From Pseudomonadota bacterium (lineage in GTDB: Bacteria; Pseudomonadota; Alphaproteobacteria; Acetobacterales; Acetobacteraceae): DNA of 5,486 bases. Positions 1 to 5,486 of this stretch are shown here, piece by piece. Both the position numbers and the translations under genes were made by a program. Location: positions 1 to 5,486 of the forward strand of contig JAJYAF010000181.1 in NCBI GenBank assembly GCA_021779655.1, written 5' to 3'. The notes under the pieces were generated by a model. It was not told the origin of the DNA. It did not search any database and was given only the letters and a program-made list of their open reading frames with translations. Each line of letters begins with the position of its first letter. Position 1 is the stretch's first letter.

Positions 1-950
1 CGATAGGTGAGCGAATTGTTCATCTGGAAATTCGCAACCATGGCCACGACGGTGCCAAGCGTTTGCGCCGGGCCGAACGCCAGGCCGAGATGCTGCGCCA
101 CCAGCAGCACGCAAAGATTGACCAGCACGCCCACCGCGCCGGCGGCGGCGAAGCCGATGAAGCGCAGCGGCAGCGCGCCGCGCAGCAGCTTGTCGATCAG
201 CAATCCGGCGAACTGGAACATCACCAGCGCGTCCAGCTTGCTCTCCCCGGCGGCGCGCGGGCGGAACCGGTAGGGGACTTCCTCGATGGCGAGCGGCGCC
301 GGCGCGGCCAGCACCAGATCCAGCAGAATCTTGAAACCCTGGCCGGTCAGCCGCGGGGCGAGCCGGTCGAACAAGGCACGCCGCAGTGCGAAGAATCCGC
401 TCATCGGATCGGTCAGCGTCGTTCGTGTCAGCACCTGCGCCAGCCGTATCCCCTGCGCCGAAAGCCACTCCCGGGCCGGCGAACTCAAGCCCTCGGTCGA
501 GCCGCCACGAAGCTTGCGGCTGCCCACCACGATATCCCTGCCGGATTCCAGCAGCCGGAGCATTTCGGGAATCCGCGTCTCATCGTGCTGCATGTCCCCA
601 TCCAGCACCGCCACCAGCGCGCCGCTGGCGGAAAGCGCGCCCTCGATCACCGCGGAGGCGAGTCCGCGCCGGCCCACCCTGCGGATGCAGCGCACCCTGG
701 CATCCCGCCCCGCCAGTTCCCGGGCGATCGCGGTCGTCCCGTCGGGGCTGTCGTCGTCCACGAAAATAACTTCCCAGTCCAGGCCGGCCAGCGCCGCTTC
801 CAGCGCCGCGACCATGCGGGGGACGTTCTCGCGCTCGTTATAGCAGGGGACCACCACCGAAACCGCCGGCCCGGGACGTCTGCCTCCATCATCAGGCAGC
901 CCGTCTTCAAGCCCCCGGGAATTTCCAGGGACCGCATCTTTCAGGACCAC
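1..950 (-). CDS. Family 2 glycosyltransferase with C-terminal GtrA-like membrane domain (polyprenyl/dolichyl-phosphate sugar synthase type), 3' end beyond the window
   Basis: Predicted inner-membrane enzyme moving a sugar from a nucleotide-sugar donor to a polyprenyl phosphate, or a related lipid glycosyl transfer. About 316 codons are visible with no stop before the left edge. The GT-A nucleotide-binding part opens with VSVVVPCYNE (residues 30-39). It carries the acidic FVDDDSPDGT motif (63-72), the DxD-type metal site in DGDMQHDE (117-124), VVGSR, and TDPMSGFFALRR, all typical of DPM1-like family 2 enzymes. From about residue 263 (RFIGFAAAGAVG) the chain becomes hydrophobic and matches the GtrA/DPMS membrane family. 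It ends at NFQMNNSLTY, a conserved stretch of that family, so only the last membrane segments are missing. GTG at 950 is chosen because GGAG lies 7 nt upstream and no in-frame ATG precedes the catalytic domain. The gene lies 150 nt after phoB on the same strand. The sugar and acceptor cannot be told from sequence. Confidence 0.9.
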   Translation of the reverse strand, partial: MVLKDAVPGNSRGLEDGLPDDGGRRPGPAVSVVVPCYNERENVPRMVAALEAALAGLDWEVIFVDDDSPDGTTAIARELAGRDARVRCIRRVGRRGLASAVIEGALSASGALVAVLDGDMQHDETRIPEMLRLLESGRDIVVGSRKLRGGSTEGLSSPAREWLSAQGIRLAQVLTRTTLTDPMSGFFALRRALFDRLAPRLTGQGFKILLDLVLAAPAPLAIEEVPYRFRPRAAGESKLDALVMFQFAGLLIDKLLRGALPLRFIGFAAAGAVGVLVNLCVLLVAQHLGLAFGPAQTLGTVVAMVANFQMNNSLTY

Positions 951-957
951 GCACGCT

Positions 958-961
958 CTCC
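958..961 (-). promoter_or_regulatory. Ribosome binding site deciding the glycosyltransferase GTG start
   Basis: On the minus strand GGAG is followed by 7 nt and then GTG (950-948). This is the only good Shine-Dalgarno/start pair before the VSVVVPCYNE motif, and it supports a GTG start with a short 29-residue leader before the GT2 fold. Confidence 0.6.
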
Positions 962-1018
962 ATAACCCGAACCGGGACTTTGATCCTGAAGCAGATTTTA
1001 CGCGCCGGCCGCAAGGGC

Positions 1019-1041
1019 GCCGGGCGCGGCGTCAGCCCGGC
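1019..1041 (-). other. GC-rich perfect inverted repeat in the phoB-glycosyltransferase gap
   Basis: GCCGGGC (1019-1025) and GCCCGGC (1035-1041) form a 7-bp perfect stem with a 9-nt loop, just past the tandem repeat downstream of phoB. There is no run of T on the minus strand after it, so it is not a classical intrinsic terminator. It might slow polymerase, protect the phoB mRNA 3' end, or be a by-product of high GC content. Confidence 0.3.
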
Positions 1042-1045
1042 CCCT

Positions 1046-1115
1046 CAGGCGATCTCCTTCAGGCGATCTCCTTCAGGCGATCTCCTTCAGGCGGTCTCCC
1101 TCACGCGGTCTCCAG
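1046..1115. repeat. 14-bp tandem repeat, five copies, overlapping the 3' end of phoB
   Basis: On the plus strand, CAGGCGATCTCCTT occurs three times identically (1046-1059, 1060-1073, 1074-1087). It is followed by a two-mismatch copy CAGGCGGTCTCCCT (1088-1101) and a more diverged copy CACGCGGTCTCCAG (1102-1115). The last copy encodes part of the PhoB C-terminus (Leu-Glu-Thr-Ala) and overlaps its TGA stop. Read on the transcribed minus strand, the identical copies contain AAGGAG followed by ATCGCCTGA, so each carries a Shine-Dalgarno-like hexamer and a TGA. The diverged copies sit at the gene and the identical ones lie distally, which suggests that a piece of the phoB end was copied outward by replication slippage. 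The 14-bp period is not a multiple of three, but expansion beyond the stop leaves PhoB intact. Confidence 0.9.
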
Positions 1116-1805
1116 GTCGAGCGCGTAGCCGGCCGCGCGCACGGTGCGCACGATGTCCTGCTCGCCCGGCCCGTTGATCGCCTTGCGCAACCGCCGGATA
1201 TGCACATCCACCGTCCGTGGCTCGACATGAATATCCCGGCCCCACACCGCGTTCAGCACATCCTCGCGGGAGAAAACGCGCCTGGGATGGCGAAGAAAGA
1301 ATTCCAGCAGCCGGAATTCCGTCGGCCCCAGATGCAGCGCCCGGCCGTTGCGCTGCACCCGGTAGGAGGCGGGATCGAGCGAGATGTCATGGAAATGCAG
1401 CTTGAGCTTGCTCGGCACGCTGCCGGAGCGCCGCAGCAGCGCCCGGATGCGCGCGATCAGCGCCTCGTTCGAGAACGGCTTGGTGATATAGTCGTCCGCC
1501 CCGGTATCCAGCCCGCGCACGGCGTCCTGATCCTCCGCGCGGGCGGTAAGCATGATGACCGGCAGCGTGCGGGTCGCCGGGCGGCGGCGGAGCTGGCGGC
1601 AGACCTCGATGCCGGAGACGGTGGGCAGCATCCAGTCCAGCAGCACGAGATCGGGTTGCATCTCGGCAATGCGGCTCAGCGCCTCCCCGCCATCGCCCAC
1701 ATCCTCCACGCGGAACCCTTGTTTTTCGAGGTTATAGCGCAGCATGGTAACCAGCGGCACTTCGTCCTCCACGATCAGCACGCAGGGCTTGTTCTGCACG
1801 CTCAT
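1101..1805 (-). CDS. phoB: PhoB, phosphate regulon response regulator (OmpR/PhoB family)
   Basis: Cytoplasmic transcription factor that, once phosphorylated by its sensor kinase (usually PhoR, not in this window), binds PHO boxes and activates phosphate-starvation genes. The 234 residues are the normal length. The receiver domain spans about 7-122, with the acidic pocket E13/D14, phosphoacceptor D57 in LVLLDWMLP, switch residue T87 in VIMLTAR, and K109 in the ITKPF loop. The C-terminal winged helix (about 134-234) shows LGPTEFRLLEFFL, the recognition-helix region VEPRTVDVHIRRLRKAI, and the closing VRTVRAAGYAL wing. The start ATG overlaps the phoU stop (ATGA). No strong Shine-Dalgarno precedes it, which fits translational coupling to phoU. 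It is the last gene of pstB-phoU-phoB and is probably autoregulated through the PHO box upstream of pstB. The identity as PhoB rather than another OmpR-type regulator rests on both sequence and its pstB/phoU neighbours. Confidence 0.96.
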   Translation of the reverse strand: MSVQNKPCVLIVEDEVPLVTMLRYNLEKQGFRVEDVGDGGEALSRIAEMQPDLVLLDWMLPTVSGIEVCRQLRRRPATRTLPVIMLTARAEDQDAVRGLDTGADDYITKPFSNEALIARIRALLRRSGSVPSKLKLHFHDISLDPASYRVQRNGRALHLGPTEFRLLEFFLRHPRRVFSREDVLNAVWGRDIHVEPRTVDVHIRRLRKAINGPGEQDIVRTVRAAGYALDLETA

Positions 1806-2548
1806 GGTTCGGAGTCCGCGTGCTTCAGGGGCGGCAGACGCTGATCCGAGTAAAGCGACGTCTGGTCTCCCTTCGGGCGAAACTCCGGCAGGCTCTGACC
1901 GGTGATCGCATAATAGGTGAGTTCCGCGATATTGGTTGCGTGATCGCCGATGCGCTCGATGTTTTTGGCGATGAACAGCAGATGCGTGCAGGCCGTGATG
2001 TTCCGCGGATCCTCCATCATGTAGGTGATCAGTTCGCGGAAGATCGTGTTGTAGAGGTCGTCCACCGCCTGATCTGCACGCCAGACGGCAACGGCCTTCT
2101 GCGGATCGGCCTCGCTTACCGCGTCGATCGTCGTTTTCAGATTCTGCTGTGCCAGCGCCAGCATCTGGCCAACGCTGCTCAGCGCGAAACTCTGCGCCAC
2201 GCGGTTGACCACCAGGCTGCGCTTGGCGATGTTGGCCGCGTAATCGCCGATCCGTTCGAGATCGGTGGTGATCTTGAGCGTGGAGACGACCTGCCGGAGG
2301 TCGTCTGCCAGCGGCTGGCGCAGCGCCAGCAACGTCACGGCGAATTTCTCCACCTCGCGTTCCTGGGTATCGATTTTCAAATCGTCCGTGACCACTTTGA
2401 CCGCGATGTCCGGATCGTGATCCAGCAGCGCCGTCGCCGCTTCGGCCACGGCCTGTTCGACAAGCCCGCCCATGGCGGCGACCATGTCCCGAAGGCGCCG
2501 CATATCCGCCTCGAAGCTGCTTACGATATGTTTCGTCTCGTCCGTCAT
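1802..2548 (-). CDS. phoU: PhoU, phosphate signalling protein
   Basis: Peripheral cytoplasmic protein that links the Pst transporter to the phosphate sensor kinase and keeps the Pho regulon off when phosphate is plentiful. The 248-residue length is typical. The protein consists of two related three-helix PhoU halves, each with the family's metal-binding signature: DLERIGDYAANIAKR (96-110) and NIERIGDHATNIAE (196-209). The N-terminal FEADMRRLRDMVAAMGG region and the LRQPLADDLRQVVSTLKI segment are also typical. It starts 7 nt after the pstB stop with a weak purine stretch (GAGGGA) before the ATG, and its stop overlaps the phoB start by 4 nt. Co-translation with both neighbours is therefore likely, which matches the usual pstB-phoU pairing. 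The C-terminal tail after about residue 225 (FRPKGDQTSLYSD onward) is polar and probably disordered. Confidence 0.96.
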   Translation of the reverse strand: MTDETKHIVSSFEADMRRLRDMVAAMGGLVEQAVAEAATALLDHDPDIAVKVVTDDLKIDTQEREVEKFAVTLLALRQPLADDLRQVVSTLKITTDLERIGDYAANIAKRSLVVNRVAQSFALSSVGQMLALAQQNLKTTIDAVSEADPQKAVAVWRADQAVDDLYNTIFRELITYMMEDPRNITACTHLLFIAKNIERIGDHATNIAELTYYAITGQSLPEFRPKGDQTSLYSDQRLPPLKHADSEP

Positions 2549-2555
2549 GCGTCCC

Positions 2556-3380
2556 TCAGCCGAACCTTCCTGTAATGTATTCCTGCGTCCGGCGCTCGCG
2601 CGGGGCGGTGAACATCTGGCTCGTCGGCCCGGCCTCGACCAGCTCGCCCAGATAGAAGAACGCGACCGAATCCGCGCAGCGGCCGGCCTGCTGCATGTTA
2701 TGCGTCACCAGCACGATCGTGAAATCACGCTTCAACTCGTCGATCAGTTCCTCGATCTTGAGCGTGCTGATGGGATCGAGCGCGCTGGTCGGCTCGTCCA
2801 GCAGCAGCACCTCCGGCCGCACGGCGATGGAACGGGCGATGCAAAGCCGCTGCTGCTGCCCGCCCGAGAGCCCCTGGGCGGAGGTGGAAAGCCGATCCTT
2901 GACCTCGTTCCACAGCGCGGCCTTGGTGAGCGCCCATTCCACCCGCTTGTCCAGCTCGGCCTTGGCCAGTTTTTCATGCAGCCGGACGCCGAACACCACA
3001 TTCTCGTAAATCGACTTCGGAAAGGGCGTCGGCTTCTGAAACACCATCCCGATGCGCCGGCGCAGCCGCGTGAGGTTCAGGCCCGGGGCAATGATGTTCT
3101 CCTCGCCGATCAGCACTTCTCCTTCCGCGCGCTGGCCGGGGTAGAGATCGTACATGCGGTTCAGAACGCGCAGCAGGGTGGATTTGCCGCAGCCGGAAGG
3201 CCCGATCATCGCCGTCGTCTTGCAATCCGCGATATCGAGGTTGATATCCTTCAGCGCGTGCGTCTCACCGTAATAGAAGTCCAGATGCCGGATGGAAATC
3301 CGCACGTTCTCGCGGGGCGCGGGGCGCAACTCCGGCGGCGTCGGGGAGTCGGCCATCTTCTCCGGATTCGCTGCTTTCAT
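2556..3380 (-). CDS. pstB: PstB, ATP-binding subunit of the high-affinity phosphate ABC importer
   Basis: Cytoplasmic ATPase powering phosphate import through the PstC-PstA channel, with PstS as binding protein; it also takes part in signalling with PhoU. From the ATG at 3380 it is 274 residues. Visible ABC motifs are Walker [10 protein letters not shown] (60-68), Q-loop Q115 in [17 protein letters not shown] (the [10 protein letters not shown] stretch is a PstB hallmark), signature LSGGQQQR (171-178), Walker B VLLLDEP (191-197), D-loop SALD and H-loop H227 in VTHNM. The frame is open farther upstream to 3668, but that part has no family similarity and overlaps the LOG gene. AAGGAGG, 5 nt before 3380, supports this start. 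A second ATG at 3356 (Met9, preceded by GGAGAAG) is possible, because the conserved fold begins only near residue 26. It is the first gene of pstB-phoU-phoB. pstS, pstC and pstA are not adjacent. Confidence 0.96.
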   Translation of the reverse strand: MKAANPEKMADSPTPPELRPAPRENVRISIRHLDFYYGETHALKDINLDIADCKTTAMIGPSGCGKSTLLRVLNRMYDLYPGQRAEGEVLIGEENIIAPGLNLTRLRRRIGMVFQKPTPFPKSIYENVVFGVRLHEKLAKAELDKRVEWALTKAALWNEVKDRLSTSAQGLSGGQQQRLCIARSIAVRPEVLLLDEPTSALDPISTLKIEELIDELKRDFTIVLVTHNMQQAGRCADSVAFFYLGELVEAGPTSQMFTAPRERRTQEYITGRFG

Positions 3381-3385
3381 GAGGG

Positions 3386-3392
3386 CCTCCTT
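3386..3392 (-). promoter_or_regulatory. Strong ribosome binding site for pstB
   Basis: AAGGAGG on the minus strand ends 5 nt before the ATG at 3380. It is a near-perfect anti-16S match and is the main reason for choosing that ATG over the longer open frame or the Met9 codon. Confidence 0.75.
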
Positions 3393-3403
3393 AAGCGGCT
3401 TGC

Positions 3404-3443
3404 ATGACAGAGCAATGGCAATCGTATGAAGTTTCAGTGACAG
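3404..3443 (-). promoter_or_regulatory. PHO box array (four PhoB half-sites in 11-bp phase) upstream of pstB
   Basis: Reading toward pstB on the minus strand: CTGTCAC (3443-3437), 4-nt spacer, ACTTCAT (3432-3426), spacer, TTGCCAT (3421-3415), spacer, CTGTCAT (3410-3404). PhoB is known to bind direct 7-bp CTGTCAT-like repeats separated by 4 bp. The two outer units match that pattern fully, the third matches 5 of 7 bases and the second 4 of 7. All are exactly 11 bp apart on one face of the helix. The orientation points to pstB, whose operon encodes PhoB, so positive autoregulation is likely. The -10 element is unclear. TACGAT at 3426-3421 lies inside the array, and TTAAGG at 3394-3389 is well placed behind the proximal box but overlaps the Shine-Dalgarno sequence. 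Confidence 0.85.
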
Positions 3444-3450
3444 TCCCGCG

Positions 3451-3478
3451 CCCGGACCGTTCTGCCACGGAAACCGGG
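3451..3478 (-). other. Imperfect GC-rich hairpin between the LOG gene and the PHO box
   Basis: CCCGG (3451-3455) pairs with CCGGG (3474-3478), and inside it CCGT (3457-3460) pairs with ACGG (3467-3470). The loop is 6 nt and there is a small asymmetric bulge. It lies between the LOG stop and the PHO box, where a terminator insulating the pstB operon would be expected. No T-run follows on the minus strand, so an intrinsic terminator is not established. Confidence 0.3.
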
Positions 3479-3505
3479 ATCGCCAAAGCGCAAAATCCGG
3501 CCGCC

Positions 3506-4069
3506 CTATTCCGCCGGAATTCGCCGCAATTCCTCCAGCCGGGCCAGGGTGGCCAGCACGTTCGGCGTAACCTCGAACAACTCCCGGGCGGAGGGAAGGG
3601 CGAATCCGCGTTCCACCACCTGGTCCACCAGGGCGATGAACGGCCGCGCCCAGCCCAGGATATCGCACAGGATGATCGGCTTGTTATGCCGCCCGAGCTG
3701 TTTCCACGTCATGATCTCGACCGTCTCGTCGAACGTGCCAAGCCCGCCGGGCAGCACCACGAAGGCATCCGCCAGGGCGAACAGGCGGCGTTTGCGGGTA
3801 TGCATCGAATCGGTCACGATGAGTTCCGACAAGCCGGGGAATTCCACTTCCCGCTGGCGCAGGAAGTCCGGGATGATCCCGGTGACATGCGCGCCCGCGC
3901 CGAGCGCGGCGGCGGCGATCTCACCCATCAGCCCGACATTGCCGCCGCCGAACACCAGGTTCATGCCGCGCTTCCCCAGACCCATGCCCAGCTCCCGTGC
4001 GGCGGCGGCATAGGCCGGGTCGGCCCCGCGCGAGGAGCCGCAAAAAACCGTGACTGCGAATTTACTCAT
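3506..4069 (-). CDS. LOG family protein (nucleoside 5'-monophosphate phosphoribohydrolase, TIGR00730 type)
   Basis: Cytoplasmic Rossmann-fold enzyme family that cleaves nucleoside monophosphates such as AMP or cytokinin ribotides to free base plus ribose 5-phosphate. The 187 residues are the usual short form. The sequence shows the N-terminal [10 protein letters not shown] strand-loop (7-15), the glycine-rich [12 protein letters not shown] (38-49), the SMHTRKRRL segment (88-96), and the hallmark PGGLGTFDE (107-115), which supplies the catalytic and binding residues of the PGGxGTxxE motif. The ATG at 4069 is fixed by an in-frame TAA at 4093-4091 with no other ATG between; its ribosome binding site is weak. 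It is divergent from the LysM gene and lies 125 nt upstream of pstB on the same strand. Proteins of this family are often labelled lysine decarboxylase, but that is a known misnomer. The physiological substrate here cannot be told. Confidence 0.92.
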   Translation of the reverse strand: MSKFAVTVFCGSSRGADPAYAAAARELGMGLGKRGMNLVFGGGNVGLMGEIAAAALGAGAHVTGIIPDFLRQREVEFPGLSELIVTDSMHTRKRRLFALADAFVVLPGGLGTFDETVEIMTWKQLGRHNKPIILCDILGWARPFIALVDQVVERGFALPSARELFEVTPNVLATLARLEELRRIPAE

Positions 4070-4184
4070 GATGGCGATAATGTCTTTCTTTTACGCATCG
4101 GCCGCCTTCCGGCGGCCCGCGCTTCGTGGCAGGGTAATCGGGTGGAAGCAAGCAGGGGCGGCCGGCGGATGAGGATGGCGGGAA
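4070..4184. other. Divergent intergenic region between the LOG and LysM genes, with a 7-bp hairpin
   Basis: This 115-nt stretch must hold the 5' signals of both divergent genes. A perfect 7-bp stem with a TTCC loop occupies 4100-4117 (GCCGCC, TTCC, GGCGGC plus a closing G-C pair). No T-run follows it on either strand, and no convincing -35/-10 pair is visible. GAGGA at 4171-4175, 9 nt before the ATG at 4185, is the likely ribosome binding site of the LysM gene. Confidence 0.4.
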
Positions 4185-5123
4185 ATGGCCGGTAACCGTT
4201 TCCGGGGTCTCACCTTCGCGGGCGCGCTGGCGCTGGTCGCGGCCATCGCCGCCTATGTGTATTTCGCCAACACGCATATCAAGCCGGAGCGAGCCGCGCC
4301 ACCACCGCCCAAGCCCGCCGGCGCGGTCGCGCCCGCGCCCGCGCGCGGCCCGCAATTCGACATCCTGCGGGTCGATTCCTCCGGCAATGCCGTCATCGCG
4401 GGCCGGGCGGATGCGGGGGCCACCATCACCATCAAAAACGGCGATGACGTGATCGGGACGGTGACGGCCGATTCCAACGGCGAGTTCGCCTTCGTGCCGG
4501 ACCATCCGCTTCCCCCCGGGGCGCAGCAGCTCACCCTTTTCGAGACACTGGCCAACGGCCAGATCGTGCAGGGGCAAACCAGCGCGTCGGTGAATGTGGG
4601 CGCCGGGCCGGGCGGGCAGTCGCTCGCGGTCATCACCGGGCCGGGGGGCTCGCGCATCGTGTCCGGCCAGGGTCCGGCGGCCGGATCCCTCGGCCTTGGC
4701 GCCGTGGATTACGACGCGAACGGCCATGCGATCTTCTCCGGCACCGCGTCCCCCGGCCATCACGTCCTGCTGACCCTGAACGGCGTCACGATCGGCAGCG
4801 CGGTCGCCGGGCCGCAGGGCCGCTGGTCGATCGTCGCGCAGGTGCCGGAGCGCAGCGGCACCCTGCATTTGAGCGATACCTCAGCGCCCGGCGGCCCGCC
4901 GCTTTCCGCCCCCTTCGCGCTGGAGACGCTGAAAGCCGCCCTTCAGGAAGGGCATATCGTCATCGCGCCGGGCCAGAATCTCTGGCTCATCGCCCGCCAT
5001 GTCTATGGCCATGGCATCCTCTACACGCTGATCTACGCGGCCAACGCGACGCAGATCCACAATCCCAACCTGATCTTCCCCGGCCAGAATTTCGCAATCC
5101 CGGCGCAGAAGCACAACGACTGA
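4185..5123 (+). CDS. Membrane-anchored protein with two Ig-like units and a C-terminal LysM domain
   Basis: Predicted envelope protein of 312 residues, function unknown. A short basic N-terminus is followed by one hydrophobic segment (about 9-28) with no lipobox cysteine, so it is an inner-membrane anchor or an uncleaved signal. A Pro/Ala-rich linker follows (37-56). Two related beta-rich units follow. The first, from about 57, reads DSSGNAVIAGRADAGATI, with SNGEFAF later. The second, from about 174, reads DANGHAIFSGTASPG, with QGRWSI later. The repeated pattern, xxNGxAxxxGxAxxG followed by G-E/R-F/W, suggests an internal duplication of a bacterial Ig-like fold. The last domain (257-306) is LysM: HIVIAPGQNLWLIARHVYG, then NPNLIFPGQNFAIP, the usual closing strand. 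LysM binds peptidoglycan sugars, so the protein probably bridges inner membrane and cell wall. GAGGA 9 nt upstream supports the start. It is convergent with trmB. Confidence 0.88.
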   Translation: MAGNRFRGLTFAGALALVAAIAAYVYFANTHIKPERAAPPPPKPAGAVAPAPARGPQFDILRVDSSGNAVIAGRADAGATITIKNGDDVIGTVTADSNGEFAFVPDHPLPPGAQQLTLFETLANGQIVQGQTSASVNVGAGPGGQSLAVITGPGGSRIVSGQGPAAGSLGLGAVDYDANGHAIFSGTASPGHHVLLTLNGVTIGSAVAGPQGRWSIVAQVPERSGTLHLSDTSAPGGPPLSAPFALETLKAALQEGHIVIAPGQNLWLIARHVYGHGILYTLIYAANATQIHNPNLIFPGQNFAIPAQKHND

Positions 5124-5164
5124 CCCTGCCAAACCGACATCCGGGCGAGCGAGTCAGCCGCGCG

Positions 5165-5486
5165 CTAGAGTCTCTCCAGGCTCCAGTAAACCGGCCGCCG
5201 GCCGGCGGCGAGCGCCTTGGCCTCGTAACGGGTGGGCGGCCAGCCCGCGGGCCTTCTCTCCTCGCGGAACCTCAGCGCGAATGCGTCCTGTCCGGCGATC
5301 ACCGCGTCGGTCCATTCCTGATAGGTCGGATCGTCGGAGGCGACGCGCCATTCCGCGCCCCGCGCCATCACCCGCGCCACCTCGCGCAGCATTTGCGGAT
5401 GCATGAAGCGCCGCTTCGCGTGGCGTGCCTTGGGCCATGGATCGGGGAACATCAACAACAGCTTGCCGAGCGCCGCGTCCGGCAGC
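5165..5486 (-). CDS. trmB: TrmB, tRNA (guanine-N7-)-methyltransferase, C-terminal part; N-terminus beyond the right edge
   Basis: S-adenosylmethionine-dependent enzyme that makes N7-methylguanosine at position 46 in the variable loop of tRNAs. Only the last 106 codons are inside the window, roughly half of the family's usual length of about 220-240. The diagnostic TrmB motif is present: LLLMFPDPWPKARHAKRRF, containing the conserved PDPWPK and RHxKRR residues that follow the SAM-binding core. Farther on, the WRVASDDPTYQEW segment and the substrate-contact region PTRYEAKAL (the TxYE motif) are visible, and the chain ends at YWSLERL. The frame continues without a stop to the right edge, so the TTG or ATG codons near 5450-5458 are internal and not starts. 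It is convergent with the LysM gene with a 41-nt gap. No clear terminator is seen there. Confidence 0.95.
   Translation of the reverse strand, partial: LPDAALGKLLLMFPDPWPKARHAKRRFMHPQMLREVARVMARGAEWRVASDDPTYQEWTDAVIAGQDAFALRFREERRPAGWPPTRYEAKALAAGRRPVYWSLERL

Noticed and set aside
63..965. Long plus-strand open frame over the glycosyltransferase gene
   Set aside because: It is rich in Arg, Gln, His and Pro with no recognisable domain. The opposite strand encodes a clear GT2-GtrA protein through the whole stretch, so this is an antisense shadow typical of high-GC DNA.
995..1000. TAAAAT as a -10 element for the glycosyltransferase on the minus strand
   Set aside because: The hexamer matches 5 of 6 consensus bases and sits about 45 nt before the GTG. 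No -35-like hexamer lies at 16-18 bp spacing, so a promoter is not supported beyond a chance AT patch.
1046..1115. CRISPR array
   Set aside because: The units are only 14 bp and are directly adjacent, with no unique spacers. This is a simple tandem repeat.
2472..3407. Long plus-strand open frame (311 codons) opposite pstB
   Set aside because: Its composition is that of a high-GC antisense shadow. pstB on the minus strand has every ABC motif and explains the region.
3381..3668. N-terminal extension of pstB by 96 codons to an upstream ATG
   Set aside because: The extension overlaps the LOG gene and the PHO box and has no PstB similarity. A strong AAGGAGG precedes the ATG at 3380.
4062..4868. 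Minus-strand open frame (268 codons) opposite the LysM gene
   Set aside because: No domain is recognisable and the composition is biased to Arg and Gly. The plus-strand LysM protein has a coherent anchor, repeats and LysM motif.
5124..5164. Bidirectional terminator between the convergent LysM and trmB genes
   Set aside because: The 41-nt gap holds no clear GC stem followed by a T-run on either strand.

Overview
The window is GC-rich, tightly packed chromosomal DNA from a proteobacterium. An alphaproteobacterium is likely, perhaps Rhodospirillales/Acetobacteraceae, judging from the style of the PhoU, PhoB and TrmB proteins. That placement is inference, because no rRNA or other marker gene is present. 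I see no tRNA or rRNA gene, no CRISPR array, no insertion sequence and no prophage signature.

Layout, right to left along the minus strand, which carries most genes: trmB (tRNA m7G46 methyltransferase, N-terminus beyond the right edge); then, on the plus strand and convergent with it, a membrane-anchored protein with two Ig-like units and a C-terminal LysM domain; then a LOG-family phosphoribohydrolase, divergent from the LysM gene; then the phosphate block pstB-phoU-phoB; then a family-2 glycosyltransferase with a C-terminal GtrA-like membrane domain, cut by the left edge. The glycosyltransferase is a long open frame with no stop inside the window. It runs from a GTG at 950 to base 1.

The phosphate block is the core of the window. 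PstB is the ATPase of the high-affinity phosphate importer, PhoU relays transporter status, and PhoB is the response regulator. The three genes are tightly packed (7-nt gap, then a 4-nt ATGA overlap). Upstream of pstB are four 7-bp half-sites in strict 11-bp phase, reading toward pstB, which fits a double PHO box. The block therefore looks like a self-reinforcing unit in which PhoB activates its own operon. pstS, pstC, pstA and phoR are not in the window, and the gene directly upstream of pstB is unrelated to phosphate transport. The pst locus therefore appears to be split in this organism.

The most unusual non-coding element is a 14-bp tandem repeat (five copies, three identical) that begins in the last codons of phoB and runs into the gap before the glycosyltransferase. 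I found no wholly new system. The strongest leads are the PHO-box array with its crowded promoter/start geometry, the split pst locus, and the phoB 3' repeat.
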